Below are positions 50,586 to 59,909 of a stretch of DNA of 60,028 nucleotides, one piece after another. The notes under the pieces are model-generated. The model ran no database searches and was not told the origin of the DNA. It saw nothing but the letters and a program-made list of their open reading frames with translations. The DNA lies in assembly GCA_031276485.1 (NCBI GenBank), contig JAISMY010000041.1:1-60028 (forward strand), given 5' to 3'. Source of the stretch: Desulfovibrio sp. Lineage in GTDB: Bacteria > Desulfobacterota > Desulfovibrionia > Desulfovibrionales > Desulfovibrionaceae. A program made the translations under genes and the position numbers. Numbering within the stretch: position 1 is the stretch's first letter; each line of letters begins with the position of its first letter.

Positions 50586-51989
50586 TCAATAGGCGCCTTT
50601 GCCGCTGATCAGAGCCGGAACGGTGCGGATGATTATATAGATATCCAACCATACCGACCAGTTGTACACATAACGCTGATCAAGCTCCACGCGTTCGGCA
50701 TAGGAGAGGTCATTGCGTCCAGAAACCTGCCAGAGTCCGGTGATGCCCGGTCGAACGCGTTTGTAAAGCGTATAGGCATCTCCGTAGCGCCGGATTTCTT
50801 CGACGACTATGGGGCGCGGACCGACAAGACTCATGTCGCCCATGACGACATTGAGGATCTGCGGCAGTTCGTCCAGGCCGGTACGGCGCAGGATGCGTCC
50901 GACCCCGGTCAGGCGCGGATCGTCGGCGAGTTTTTGATCTTCATCCCATTGCCTGCGCAGTTTTTCGTCCCCTGCAAGGGTTTCCCGCAGAACCTGCGGG
51001 GCATCGGCCACCATGGTGCGGAATTTGAACAGGGTGAAGGCGTTTCCGTTTCGTCCCAGCCTCTTTTGCGTGAAAAACACCGATCCGCGGCTGTCCAGAC
51101 GGATGACCAGCGCGGCTGCGGGGAGAAGCGCGAGCAGGACGGCCCCTGCCGGCAGGCAGACCAGCAGGTCCAGCAATCTTTTCAGGCGCATTCGGGCCGG
51201 GTCCAGCAGATTTTGGCGCATGGCCAGCACGGGCCCGCATGGAAAATCCGCCGCATGCAGCGAAGTCTGCTTGAGCCAGAAGGTATCCGGCTTGACGACA
51301 ATGCGCCGGAAGCGCTTGCCCAGCTTGAGCACAAGCTCGCGAACGGCATCGCCGGACAGGGGGTCGAGCAGAATGCAGACTATGGCGTCGGAGCAGGCGC
51401 GTTCAAGCTCGTCGAGATACCTGTCCTCCGTTGTACCGGCAGGAGTCCGCAGTTTGCCGTCGGCGCTCAGAGGGACGCGTGCCGTGATATAAAGGCCGCT
51501 GCAGAGGGCGCTGCGAAAGGCGCGCTCCTCGGCCCCGCCTTCACCTTCCGGCGCGAACAGCAGGACAGGGTAACCCCACCACGTTGCATGCGCGCACAGG
51601 TTACGGGTCAGGCAGCGGAACAACGGCACGGAGGCAAGGGTCGCAAGCCAGGCCATGAGCACGACGGACCGGGAGAACAGTTCCCCCTGTCTGCCGATGA
51701 ACAGCAGGAAACCCAGAAACAGAAAGCCTATGCTCGTTCCAAGGCTCAGGAGCTTCAATTCTTCTTCAGGGGAACGCATTATGCCGGGGTAAAGGCCGAG
51801 AGTCGCATACAGGGGAATAAAAAGCAGCAGGACGGGAGTTGAGTTCAGGTAAAGTTCCGGGGGCAGGTCGCCGCCGCTCGCCCCGCGCAGGGCGCAGGCG
51901 GCGACAGGGCCTGCGAAGACGGCGCACAGGTCTGATAGAAGCAACGCGTTGCGGGTGGAACGCAGACGGGGCAGGCTCAACGACACCAC
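50586..51989 (-). CDS. polyprenyl-phosphate sugar-phosphate transferase (WbaP/WcaJ-type)
   Basis: It loads the first sugar phosphate of an exopolysaccharide or O-antigen unit onto the lipid carrier. 467 residues: four to five N-terminal membrane spans (about 15-130), a soluble Rossmann-like middle, a re-entrant helix ([20 protein letters not shown], about 268-287) and the catalytic domain with [20 protein letters not shown] (about 306-325), [20 protein letters not shown] and [19 protein letters not shown] 51989 or 51986 is the start, behind AAGGCGG, and overlaps the exporter gene by 13 bases. Confidence 0.92.
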   Translation of the reverse strand: MVSLSLPRLRSTRNALLLSDLCAVFAGPVAACALRGASGGDLPPELYLNSTPVLLLFIPLYATLGLYPGIMRSPEEELKLLSLGTSIGFLFLGFLLFIGRQGELFSRSVVLMAWLATLASVPLFRCLTRNLCAHATWWGYPVLLFAPEGEGGAEERAFRSALCSGLYITARVPLSADGKLRTPAGTTEDRYLDELERACSDAIVCILLDPLSGDAVRELVLKLGKRFRRIVVKPDTFWLKQTSLHAADFPCGPVLAMRQNLLDPARMRLKRLLDLLVCLPAGAVLLALLPAAALVIRLDSRGSVFFTQKRLGRNGNAFTLFKFRTMVADAPQVLRETLAGDEKLRRQWDEDQKLADDPRLTGVGRILRRTGLDELPQILNVVMGDMSLVGPRPIVVEEIRRYGDAYTLYKRVRPGITGLWQVSGRNDLSYAERVELDQRYVYNWSVWLDIYIIIRTVPALISGKGAY

Positions 51990-53775
51990 GGTTCCGCCTT
52001 CAGCGTTGAGCTTTTCGTGCGCGCCTCCGCGCCGTCGTTACCGATATTGAACTGCATTTCATACAGCTTGACGTAGAGCGGGCTTACGCGCAACAGTTCG
52101 GCATGCGTGCCCTGCGCGACGATTTTTCCTTTGTCCAGTACCAGAATACGGTCCGCGCCCATGATCGTCGACAGCCTGTGAGCCACGGCGATACTGGTCC
52201 TGTCGGCCTGGAGCCTGTCCAGGGCATTGCGGACCAGACGTTCGGATTCCGAGTCCAGGGCGCTGGTGGCCTCATCAAGAATCAGGAGCGGGGCATTCCT
52301 GATCAGGGCACGGGCGATGGTAAGCCGCTGTTTCTGGCCGCCGGAGATTTTGATGCCCCGTTCGCCGATCAGCGTGTCGAAGCCCTGCGGCATGGCATTG
52401 ATAAACCCGGCGGCGTGCGCGGCCTCGGCGGAATGCCGAACCAGTTCGTCATCCGTATCTTCCAGGCCGTACATGATGTTCTCTTTGACGGAAGTGTTGA
52501 ACAGAAAAGCATCCTGGGAAACTGTGGAAATGAGCGAACGCAGGGAATACAGGTCGTACTCTCTCAGGTCCGTGCCGTTCAGGGTCAGCCTGCCTTCCTG
52601 CGGGTCGTAAAAGCGGGGAATGAGATTCACTACGGTGCTTTTGCCGGCTCCCGACGGGCCGACCAGCGCAATTTTTTCCCCGGCCTTGACGGAGAAGGCT
52701 ATGCCGTCCAGCGCTCTGGTGCCGTCCGGATAGGAGAATACGACATTTTCAAAGCGCAGTTCCCTGAAAGGCGGCATAAAGATGGTCCCGCCGCCCGCCT
52801 CCATGCGCAACTCCGGGTTGTCCAGCAGACCGAAGACCCGCTCCGCTCCGGCAAGGGCCGTCTGCACGGACAGATTCGCGGCGCTGAATTTCTTGATCGG
52901 CTCGTACATCAAAATCAGGGCGGCGATAAAGGAAAAAAAAGTACCCGGACTTTGCCGGCCGTCGATAACCTGCATGCCTCCGACAAAGATCACCAGGCTG
53001 ATGCCGGCGGCGGCGATGATTTCCATGCTGCATGAAGCTAATTCGCCGGTCAGCGAGCCTTTCAGGGCAAGGTTCATGAGTCTGCGGTTCTCGCGGTCGA
53101 AGCGCTCCTTTTCCCGGTCCTCGGCGCCGAAAGCCTTGACCACCTTGATGCCGCTCAACACCTCCTGCAGCTGCGAGGTCAGCTCGCCGGTCTGCTCCAT
53201 GCCTTTGCGGGAAAATCTGCGCACGCGCCTGCCGAAATACACGAAAGGCCAGAACACGAGAGGCAGAACGACAACGGAGCAGAGGGCCAGTTCGAAATTT
53301 TGGTAAAATACCACGCCTGCCAGGCTGATCAGGGTGATGACCTGGCGCACGATCATCACCGCGGCAGGCATGCTGGAGCGGATTGCCGCGACATCGTTCA
53401 TAATGTGCGACATGATGACGCCGGTGCGCGAACTTTCAAAAAAACCGACCGGCAACATGATGATCTTGTTGCACAGTTCATCGCGCAGTACTTCCAGCAC
53501 CTTGAGGCCGGCATAGTGCATGAGGTAATTCTGCAGCAGCTTCATCAGCGCCTTAAGCAGGGTTACGCCTACGAAGGCAAGAGGAATGAACAGCAGGAGT
53601 TCCGTGTTTTTGTTGACAAACAGCTCATCCAGAGCCGGTTTGACGAGCCAAGCCGTGCCGGCGTCACAGAGGCCGGCGGCGGACATGAACAGGGCGGCGA
53701 AAAATATGTGGATCTTGTAGGGGAGAAAATAGCGGAGACATCGCTTGAACAGCTTTGCGCCGCGGTGCGTTTCAT
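51977..53775 (-). CDS. MsbA-like lipid/polysaccharide ABC exporter, start disturbed
   Basis: A half-transporter with fused membrane and ATPase domains, about 600 residues. LFKRCLRYFLPYKIHIFFAA begins the six-span part; the ATPase has VGPSGAGKSTVVNL (Walker A), ISGGQKQRLTIARAL (signature) and LLILDEATSALDS (Walker B). It probably flips lipid A or a lipid-linked sugar. The natural-looking start, ATG 53775 behind the shared leader element, is one base out of frame with this body; adding one base near 53750 would give MKRTAAQSLFKRCLRY. In frame, the next Met upstream is at 53848 and would translate the leader. Either a real frameshift or a sequence error. Confidence 0.85.
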
Positions 53776-53850
53776 CAAAATTTTCTTTATGGTCTGAAAC
53801 CTCTCCCTTCAGGGAGATTCCCGCTTGACGCCCGGCAAAGCCGGGCATAC
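53776..53850 (-). promoter_or_regulatory. shared leader element, copy 4 (long form), before the ABC exporter gene
   Basis: In the direction of the gene: TATGCCCGGCTTTGCCGGGC hairpin, GTCAAGCGGGAATC, GGGAGAGGTTTCAGACCATA, AAGAAAATTTTG, ATG. The order and about three quarters of the bases equal the leader of napA (25321-25399). Confidence 0.65.
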
Positions 53851-53993
53851 CTTTCCTGTAATCCCTCCCCTCATGGAGGGGGCAATCCACCCGGCTCCCA
53901 TCCGCCGGGACGGGGTCAGGCGGCGGATGGAGTCGGCTGCGGCTTGAAACATGGAGAGTCCGGTCCCGGTCGGGTGCGCTTTCCTGCATCGCT

Positions 53994-54872
53994 TCACAGG
54001 CTCACAAGTTCCACGCTTTCCGGGTCGAGAGGGGCGTTGAGGAAGATGCCGCCCACGCGCGCAAAGCGTTCCGGGGCGTCCGTGGTGAGAAAACGCAGGC
54101 GCCCGGAAGGCGGCGGATCGCCGGAACCGCCCGGCTGCCGCAGCAGGTTCAGGCGCGCCAGTTCTTCTTCCACCGCCGCGGCGGTGGTTTCCGCCGAATC
54201 GATGATTACGGGTTCCGGTCCGGCTACCGAGGCCACGGCCCCGGCCAGCGGCGGGAAATGCGTGCAGCCGAGCACGATGCAGTCCGGGCGAAATCTGTCG
54301 TGCCCGGCCTCTTCTCCGATGACCGGCGCCAGGTAACGCGCTGCGGCGATTTCGGCTATGGGGCCGGTCAGCCAGCCTTCCTCCGCCATGGGGACGAAGA
54401 GGGTGCAGGCCACGCCTCGGACATCGGCATCGGGACGCAGGGCGTGTATGGCTTTGTCGTAGGCCCGGCAGTTGACGGTTGATTCCGTGCCCAGAATCAG
54501 GATGTTGCCGCCGTGTTGTTTGCCGGAAACAACCGCGCAGGCCGCGCGCGCGCCGGGGTCCACCACGCCCACAACGGGCAGGGGAGCAAAAGCTTTACGC
54601 AGGTCGGGCAAGGCGGCCGCTGTGGCCGTATTGCAGGCCACGACCAGCAGCTTGATGCGGCGTTCCACCAATTTTTCGGCGGCCTGGAGGGCGTAACGCA
54701 CAATGGTGCCCCTGCTTTTCGTGCCGTAAGGCAGGCGGGCCGTGTCGCCCAGGTAGAGGCAGCGCTCGCGCGTCAGGCGTCTGTGTACCGCGGAAAGCAC
54801 GGTCAGCCCGCCTATTCCGGAATCGAAAATGCCGATGGGCAGTGCGCGGGCTTCAGTGCCTGCATCCGTCAT
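53994..54872 (-). CDS. murI: glutamate racemase
   Basis: It makes D-glutamate for peptidoglycan. 292 residues with GIFDSGIGGLTVLSAV (about 14-29), YLGDTARLPYGTKS (about 40-53), VVACNTATAAALPDLR with the first catalytic Cys, and CIVLGCTHFPPLAG (about 205-218) with the second. The last 50 residues are an added loop and tail. ATG 54872 follows GGAGGAAAA and overlaps the end of the pyridoxal kinase gene by 20 bases. Confidence 0.94.
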   Translation of the reverse strand: MTDAGTEARALPIGIFDSGIGGLTVLSAVHRRLTRERCLYLGDTARLPYGTKSRGTIVRYALQAAEKLVERRIKLLVVACNTATAAALPDLRKAFAPLPVVGVVDPGARAACAVVSGKQHGGNILILGTESTVNCRAYDKAIHALRPDADVRGVACTLFVPMAEEGWLTGPIAEIAAARYLAPVIGEEAGHDRFRPDCIVLGCTHFPPLAGAVASVAGPEPVIIDSAETTAAAVEEELARLNLLRQPGGSGDPPPSGRLRFLTTDAPERFARVGGIFLNAPLDPESVELVSL

Positions 54873-55761
54873 CGTTTTCCTCCCACAGGGCGTAGACTGA
54901 AGCCGTCACCGGGGTGTTAAGGGAGTCCAGCACGCGTTCCAGCTGAATGCCTTCCCGCAGGGGCGTGCCGTGGCCGAAAGCGGCGCGTATGCCCATGCTC
55001 ACGAACTGTACGGCCCTGTCCATAGCCAGGGGAAGACTGTCCCCCTGCATCATGCTCCCCAGCAATACGCTGGTGAAACAATCGCCCGTTCCGGGGTAGT
55101 CCGCGGGCAGCCAGGCGCAATCCACGCGCCAGAAACGGTTGTGTTGCCGGCGGTAGGCGACCGTAGCGCTGCGCTTGGCCCCGGCGCACGGCACGCCGGT
55201 AATGACGGCGATATCCGGCCCGTTGTCCGTAAGCCGGTACAGCCAATCGCGCAAGCGCCCTTCATCCATGCCGTTGCGGGCGAGGTCCTGCGGGTAGCGT
55301 TCGCCGAGCAGCAGGGCGGCTTCGGTAAGGTTGGGCGTGATGCAGTCGGCCTTGCGCGCCAGTACGCGCATGGTTTCCACCATGCCCATGTCCATGGTCG
55401 GTTCCAGGCGGCCGTTGTCGCCCAGAACCGGATCGACCACGGCCAGGCCGCCCGGTTTCAGGCAGTCGTTGATGCACTCCTCCACGATCCCGGCCTGCTC
55501 GGCGGATCCCAGAAAACCGCTGTACACTGCGTCGAATTGCAGCTCAAGGTCCTTCCAGTGCCGCAAAAACCCGGCCATGTGCCCGGTCAGGTCGGCAAAA
55601 CGAAACTTCTCGAATCCCGTGGTACCCGTGGAAAGCACGGCCGTCGGCAACGGGCACACCTGTATGCCGAGCGTGGAAAATACGGGGATGACGACCATCA
55701 GAGAAGTATGTCCGAAACCGGCAAGGTCGTGAACAGCAGCCAAGCGTTGTACAGGAGCCAT
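54853..55761 (-). CDS. pyridoxal/pyridoxamine kinase (PdxK/PdxY-like)
   Basis: It phosphorylates vitamin B6 vitamers. 302 residues: AAVHDLAGFGHTSLMVVIPV (about 8-27), LPTAVLSTGTTGFEKF (about 38-53), VVDPVLGDNGRL (about 109-120), CITPNLTEAALLLGE (about 141-155) and LPADYPGTGDCFTSVLLGSM (about 220-239) with the catalytic Asp in GTGD. The product would feed PLP enzymes; the adjacent racemase MurI is PLP-independent, so the pairing is only positional. Confidence 0.88.
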   Translation of the reverse strand: MAPVQRLAAVHDLAGFGHTSLMVVIPVFSTLGIQVCPLPTAVLSTGTTGFEKFRFADLTGHMAGFLRHWKDLELQFDAVYSGFLGSAEQAGIVEECINDCLKPGGLAVVDPVLGDNGRLEPTMDMGMVETMRVLARKADCITPNLTEAALLLGERYPQDLARNGMDEGRLRDWLYRLTDNGPDIAVITGVPCAGAKRSATVAYRRQHNRFWRVDCAWLPADYPGTGDCFTSVLLGSMMQGDSLPLAMDRAVQFVSMGIRAAFGHGTPLREGIQLERVLDSLNTPVTASVYALWEENDDGCRH

Positions 55762-55846
55762 TGTGTCTGTCGCCGTCCCGGCGTTTCCCTGGAGCGTTTC
55801 AACGTTGATTTTGTACGCCGCCGACGTTTCCCGATTTCAGCGGAAA

Positions 55847-56452
55847 TCAGTAAAGCGAAAATGAATTACAGAACTGTTGCGCCTTGGCCGCGCCCTCGCG
55901 GGTAAGCATCAGTACTGATTCCGTTGCGGCAGCGATGCACTTGTCCATAAGCTCTGCTTCGCTTTCGGAAAAACGGCCGAGAACAAAAGAAAGGGTATTG
56001 TGCGGCGCTTTGCCGATGCCGATGCGCAGGCGGAAAAAGTCCGGTGTGCCGAGGCATTGTGTAATGGATTCCACACCCTTGTGCCCGGCGCTGCCGCCGC
56101 CTTTTTTCATTTTCATGCGTCCGGGCGGCAGGTCGAGTTCGTCGTGTACCACGAGGATACGCTCTGGAAGGATGCGGTAGTAGGACGACACGGCGCGTAC
56201 GGCTTCGCCGCTTGCGTTCATAAAGGTCAGCGGTTCGCAGAGCAGCCGGTCTCCGGCAGCGCCGTCGGCGTCCGCGAAACGCGCTTTCCACAACGCGAAA
56301 AGGTTTTTCCGGCCGGAAAGCTTTTGCAGCACGCCCGCTTTCTCGCGGTCCTGAAGCAGGCGTTCCAGCACCATAAAACCCAAATTGTGGCGGGTACGGC
56401 TGTATTCCGTGCCCGGATTGCCGAGTCCGACGATGAGTCCGCCTATATCCAT
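55847..56452 (-). CDS. pth: peptidyl-tRNA hydrolase
   Basis: It frees tRNA from stalled peptidyl-tRNA. 201 residues with LIVGLGNPGTEYSRTRHNLG (about 6-25) containing the catalytic His, LTFMNASGEAV (about 75-85), VVHDELDLPPGRMKMKKGGG (about 100-119) and SAGHKGVESI. It begins 2 bases after the rplY stop, the usual pth-ctc pairing. Confidence 0.96.
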   Translation of the reverse strand: MDIGGLIVGLGNPGTEYSRTRHNLGFMVLERLLQDREKAGVLQKLSGRKNLFALWKARFADADGAAGDRLLCEPLTFMNASGEAVRAVSSYYRILPERILVVHDELDLPPGRMKMKKGGGSAGHKGVESITQCLGTPDFFRLRIGIGKAPHNTLSFVLGRFSESEAELMDKCIAAATESVLMLTREGAAKAQQFCNSFSLY

Positions 56453-56454
56453 AC

Positions 56455-57063
56455 TCAGCCGGTTTCACCCGCGCCTTCCTCGTTATCATCCTTGCCGCTT
56501 CCCGGCAGGTTGACGGTCAACACGGCGAAATTGACGTCATAGCGGGCGCGGACCTCTTCGGGCAGGGCAAGGTCTGCGATGCGCAATCCCTGACCCACAT
56601 CAAGCCCGCTGATGTCCACAAGAATTTTTTGCGGCAGGGCAGCGGGTTTACAGAGGATGTCGATGTTTTCACGGTAAATTTCCACCTTGCCGCCCGCTTT
56701 GACTCCCCTGGGCGTGCCCGTGAACTCGAGAGGCACGCGCACCTTCAGCTCCCTGTCCTGATCCGCGCCGTAAAAGTCAAGGTGCATGAAGCGATTACGG
56801 GTAGGATAGTATTCGACATCCCAGATCAGGCAGGGGCGGGTTGTTTTTTTGCCGCCGTCGTCGATTTCCAGATCAAAAACCGTGGTGCGGCCGGTTCGGG
56901 CATACACTCTGGAGAGTTCAGCCTCATTAACTTGAAGGCTCAACGCATGTCCCGTCGCATCATAAAAAACGGCGGGAGTGAAACCGCTTGCGCGCAGGCG
57001 GCGATTGGCGTTTTTACCGGTTTTTACGCGTACGGACGCGCGAAGTGCGGGCCTGCTTTCCAT
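56455..57063 (-). CDS. rplY: 50S ribosomal protein L25/general stress protein Ctc
   Basis: It binds 5S rRNA. The two-domain Ctc form has 202 residues: the L25 domain (about 4-92, with RVKTGKNANRRLRASGFTPA and HLDFYGADQDRELKVRVPLE) and the TL5-like C-terminal barrel (GGKVEIYRENIDILCKPAAL). ATG 57063 follows AAAGGAGAA. The tail is acidic (DDNEEGAGE). It lies between prs and pth. Confidence 0.95.
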   Translation of the reverse strand: MESRPALRASVRVKTGKNANRRLRASGFTPAVFYDATGHALSLQVNEAELSRVYARTGRTTVFDLEIDDGGKKTTRPCLIWDVEYYPTRNRFMHLDFYGADQDRELKVRVPLEFTGTPRGVKAGGKVEIYRENIDILCKPAALPQKILVDISGLDVGQGLRIADLALPEEVRARYDVNFAVLTVNLPGSGKDDNEEGAGETG

Positions 57064-57137
57064 GGTGTTCTCCTTTGATCCTCAGCCATGACTTGCGCCG
57101 TTGCTGACGGAAGGCCGTTTTTTCGGGCCCTGCGGCT

Positions 57138-58076
57138 TCAGAGAAAGAGCACGCTGACGGAGGATTCGGTGTGTATATTGTGTATGCTTTTGGCCAGAAG
57201 CCCGGCTACGGAAATCACTTTCAGCTTCGGACAATTCTTCGTTTTGTCCTCGGTCGGTATGGTGTCGGTAACGATCACCTGGCAGAAATCCGAAGCGTTG
57301 ATGCGTTCAATGGCCGGCCCGGAGAGGACGGCGTGGGTTGCGCAGGCCATGATTTTTTCGGCGCCGTGTTCCAGCAGGACCTTGCCTGCTGCGACCAGCG
57401 TACCCGCTGTATCTATCATGTCGTCGATAACTATGGCGGTTTTGCCTTCAACATCGCCGATGACGTGCATGGCCGAAGCCTGGTTGGGCTTGTCGCGGCG
57501 TTTGTCTATGATGGCAAGGCCGATGCCCAGGCGCTTGGCAAAGGAGCGCGCGCGTTCGACGCCGCCGGCGTCGGGAGAAACGATGACCGCATCGGACGAC
57601 CAGTTGCGCAGGTATTCGAGCAGCACGGGCTGGGCAAAGAGATTGTCCACCGGCCGGTTGAAAAATGCCTGTATCTGGCCGGCATGCAGGTCAACGGTGA
57701 CCAGCCGGTCCAATCCGGCCGCTTCAAGGAAGTCGCCCACGGCTTTGGCGCTTATCGGGGCGCGCGGGGTTACTTTGCGATCCTGGCGCGAGTAGCCGTA
57801 ATAGGGTACGACGGCCGTCACGCGGCCTACGCTGGCCCGCTTGAGCGCGTCAAGCATAAGGCAGAGCTGCATGATATTGAAGTTTACCGGGGCGCATGTA
57901 GGCTGGATGACGAAGACATCGTCTCCTCGGACATTGTCCCCTATCTCTATGCGGATTTCACCGTCACTGAACGTGTCGCACAAGGCGGGCGACAGCTTGC
58001 ATCCCAGATGGTTGCAGATGGCTGCCGCCAGTGCCTGGTTGGCTGTGCCGGTCAGTATTTTGAGTGAACCAGTCAT
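57138..58076 (-). CDS. prs: ribose-phosphate pyrophosphokinase (PRPP synthetase)
   Basis: It makes PRPP for nucleotide, His and Trp synthesis. 312 residues: DTFSDGEIRIEIGDNVRGDD (about 34-53), VVPYYGYSRQDRKVTPRAPI (about 95-114), VDLHAGQIQAFFNRPVDNL with the metal-binding His, SPDAGGVERARSFAKRLG, and the PRPP motif VIDDMIDTAGTLVAAGKVLL (about 217-236). Met 58076 fits the family start; a longer frame to 58178 does not look coding. Confidence 0.96.
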   Translation of the reverse strand: MTGSLKILTGTANQALAAAICNHLGCKLSPALCDTFSDGEIRIEIGDNVRGDDVFVIQPTCAPVNFNIMQLCLMLDALKRASVGRVTAVVPYYGYSRQDRKVTPRAPISAKAVGDFLEAAGLDRLVTVDLHAGQIQAFFNRPVDNLFAQPVLLEYLRNWSSDAVIVSPDAGGVERARSFAKRLGIGLAIIDKRRDKPNQASAMHVIGDVEGKTAIVIDDMIDTAGTLVAAGKVLLEHGAEKIMACATHAVLSGPAIERINASDFCQVIVTDTIPTEDKTKNCPKLKVISVAGLLAKSIHNIHTESSVSVLFL

Positions 58077-58219
58077 GGCGGCTCTGAAGCGCTTCACATC
58101 GGCAGCAGGGAGAACAGGGACGGAACGTTGCGCAACGGTGCGGCGTCCGTAACGGAGAGCTTTCCCTATCCCAAGCATTCAAGAGCGTCAATAAAAAAAA
58201 CGGACAAGGCAACCCGGCA

Positions 58220-59380
58220 TCAAGAAGACTGTGCGGCGCGCCGCCGTTCCCGTTGCCGTGCGCGCGGCGGCAGACAATCGCCGGCCGGTATGCAGGCGCC
58301 GTCTTTCGTTACGTTTGCCGTGAAGTTGCGGACGGGGGCGGACAGTTTCACGACTCTGCATGTGGGTTCCTCATCGTGCAGGTACTCCACGGCCAAGTCT
58401 CTGCCGTTGCTTTTTGCGTAATAGAGCGCCTTGTCCGCGCAATCCGTAATGTTTTCCTGCCAGGCGCCGTGCCATTCCGGATCGGCTGCCGCTATCCCGG
58501 CGCTGACAGAGATGTGCAGGCCGCTTTCTACAACGTTGCCGTCGGCATCGCGGATGAGAAAGTTGAATTGTTTGACGGACTGCCGGATCTGTTCGACGAT
58601 TTCCGGCAACCGTGACGCTTCGTCGCCGCTCACAACCATGACAAACTCCTCGCCGCCGTAGCGGGCGACCAGCGCATCGTCGGGCCGGACCAGAGTGCGC
58701 GCGCCCTTGCTGAGGAGCTTGGCTACGACCACCAGCACCTGGTCGCCTATGCGGTGCCCGTGTTCGTCGTTGAAGCGCTTGAAAAAGTCTATATCGAAAA
58801 TGGCCAGACGCATGGGTCGCCTCTTTTCGCGCCATGCCTGCACGGCCTTTTCCATAAATTCATCAAAGGCCCTGCGGTTGGCAATGCCGGTCAGGGGATC
58901 GCTGGCGGCCATATTTTCCAGAGAATGAATGTCGTCAGCCAGCAGTTTTTTGACGCGCGCGAAAGATTCGCGCAGTCTGTGTGGTTTATCGGCAGTCGAG
59001 AATATGTCTTCGACTATGCCGACAGCTGTTTCTTCCAGCGCGTTCAGATCTCCGCTGCGCGTGGAAAGCAGATTTTGAAATTCCCGCACCATGCCGGCAA
59101 GTTCCTGCAGTATGCTCTCAATCTTTTTTCTGTAGGGCGCAACCATACATTCCTGATAAGCGGCAAGTATTTGGTGCAGGCTTTCTTCCGAATAGTCCCT
59201 GCTTGCGAATATGGCGGTCAGCAGGTTCTGGACGGTTATTTTCTGGACATCGCTGATGTGGGGGTAGTCTTTGATCTCCCTGAGAAAAAGGAGCAGGGAT
59301 CTCCAGCGCGTGTCACGGGGAACACCCACCTTGTCGAACAGTTGCAGAAGCTGCCTGTATTGGTCGATTGATTCCACCAT
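58220..59380 (-). CDS. diguanylate cyclase (GGDEF) with long helical N terminus
   Basis: 386 residues. The first 165 are helical and unnamed (QYRQLLQLFDKVGVPRDTRW, LLTAIFASRDYSEESLHQIL, then a coiled coil to about 155). The GGDEF domain has AASDPLTGIANRRAFDEF, LAIFDIDFFKRFNDEHGHRI and ARYGGEEFVMVVSGD, an active site. RPDD lies six residues before GGEEF, one more than the usual inhibition-site spacing, so feedback control is doubtful. A basic Arg-rich tail ends the protein. ATG 59380 follows AAGGAAC. It would raise c-di-GMP, as would the enzyme at 21190. Confidence 0.87.
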   Translation of the reverse strand: MVESIDQYRQLLQLFDKVGVPRDTRWRSLLLFLREIKDYPHISDVQKITVQNLLTAIFASRDYSEESLHQILAAYQECMVAPYRKKIESILQELAGMVREFQNLLSTRSGDLNALEETAVGIVEDIFSTADKPHRLRESFARVKKLLADDIHSLENMAASDPLTGIANRRAFDEFMEKAVQAWREKRRPMRLAIFDIDFFKRFNDEHGHRIGDQVLVVVAKLLSKGARTLVRPDDALVARYGGEEFVMVVSGDEASRLPEIVEQIRQSVKQFNFLIRDADGNVVESGLHISVSAGIAAADPEWHGAWQENITDCADKALYYAKSNGRDLAVEYLHDEEPTCRVVKLSAPVRNFTANVTKDGACIPAGDCLPPRARQRERRRAAQSS

Positions 59381-59727
59381 GGCTGTTCCTTCGGCTGTGC
59401 GGGCCCCGCAACGGGCGGGAAAGCGTTCGCGCGGCTTACGCGCCTCTCACCTGCACCACCAATGCGCCCCCGCTTCCCGCTCCCGCTGTTGCCGTGTATA
59501 GGCTCTTAACACGGCTCCTGAAAAAAGTATACCTGATGAGGAGTCTGAGCAGCAGTTCTCATTATGGCCCTGGCTGTGGTTTTGCAGCATTGTCCGGCGG
59601 GACAAAAAGCCGACTCTGTGGGAATAATGGACTTTTTTCTTCGGTAAAAGCGGCTCAGGTGGGAAAATTTTTTCAAAAAAGTCTAAAATTAGAATTGCTG
59701 GAGTCTGAACCATGACAACCGAATGAA

Positions 59728-59833
59728 TGAGAGTGTTGACATACAGATATATTTATGGCATAATTGCCCTACCAGAAACAAAGAAGGCCCAATTATGCCC
59801 GAGTGTAAAAACTGTGAGAGTTTTCACTTATAG
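59728..59833 (+). mobile_element. end of a lost insertion sequence with promoter and transposase stub
   Basis: TGAGAGTGTTGAC begins it. TTGACA (59736-59741), a 17-base spacer and CATAAT (59759-59764) make a good promoter inside the end. An AAGAAGG site precedes ATG 59795, which opens MPECKNCESFHL and stops; the CxxC start recalls zinc-ribbon transposases but is too short to assign. Similar ends are at 5684 and 47048 (reverse). Confidence 0.5.
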
Positions 59834-59909
59834 ATTGATAATGCCACAGTCTGCATTTTTTCAAAAAAAGGAGGTGCTGTAAAAGCCTGCCAGAGCCGTA
59901 ATGTCAATT

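Noticed and set aside
50481-51842. 453-codon forward frame opposite the sugar-transferase gene
   Set aside because: The reverse strand holds a textbook sugar-phosphate transferase; this frame is its shadow.
59795-59833. 12-codon frame MPECKNCESFHL as a transposase start
   Set aside because: Too short to assign; kept only as a remark within the insertion-sequence end.
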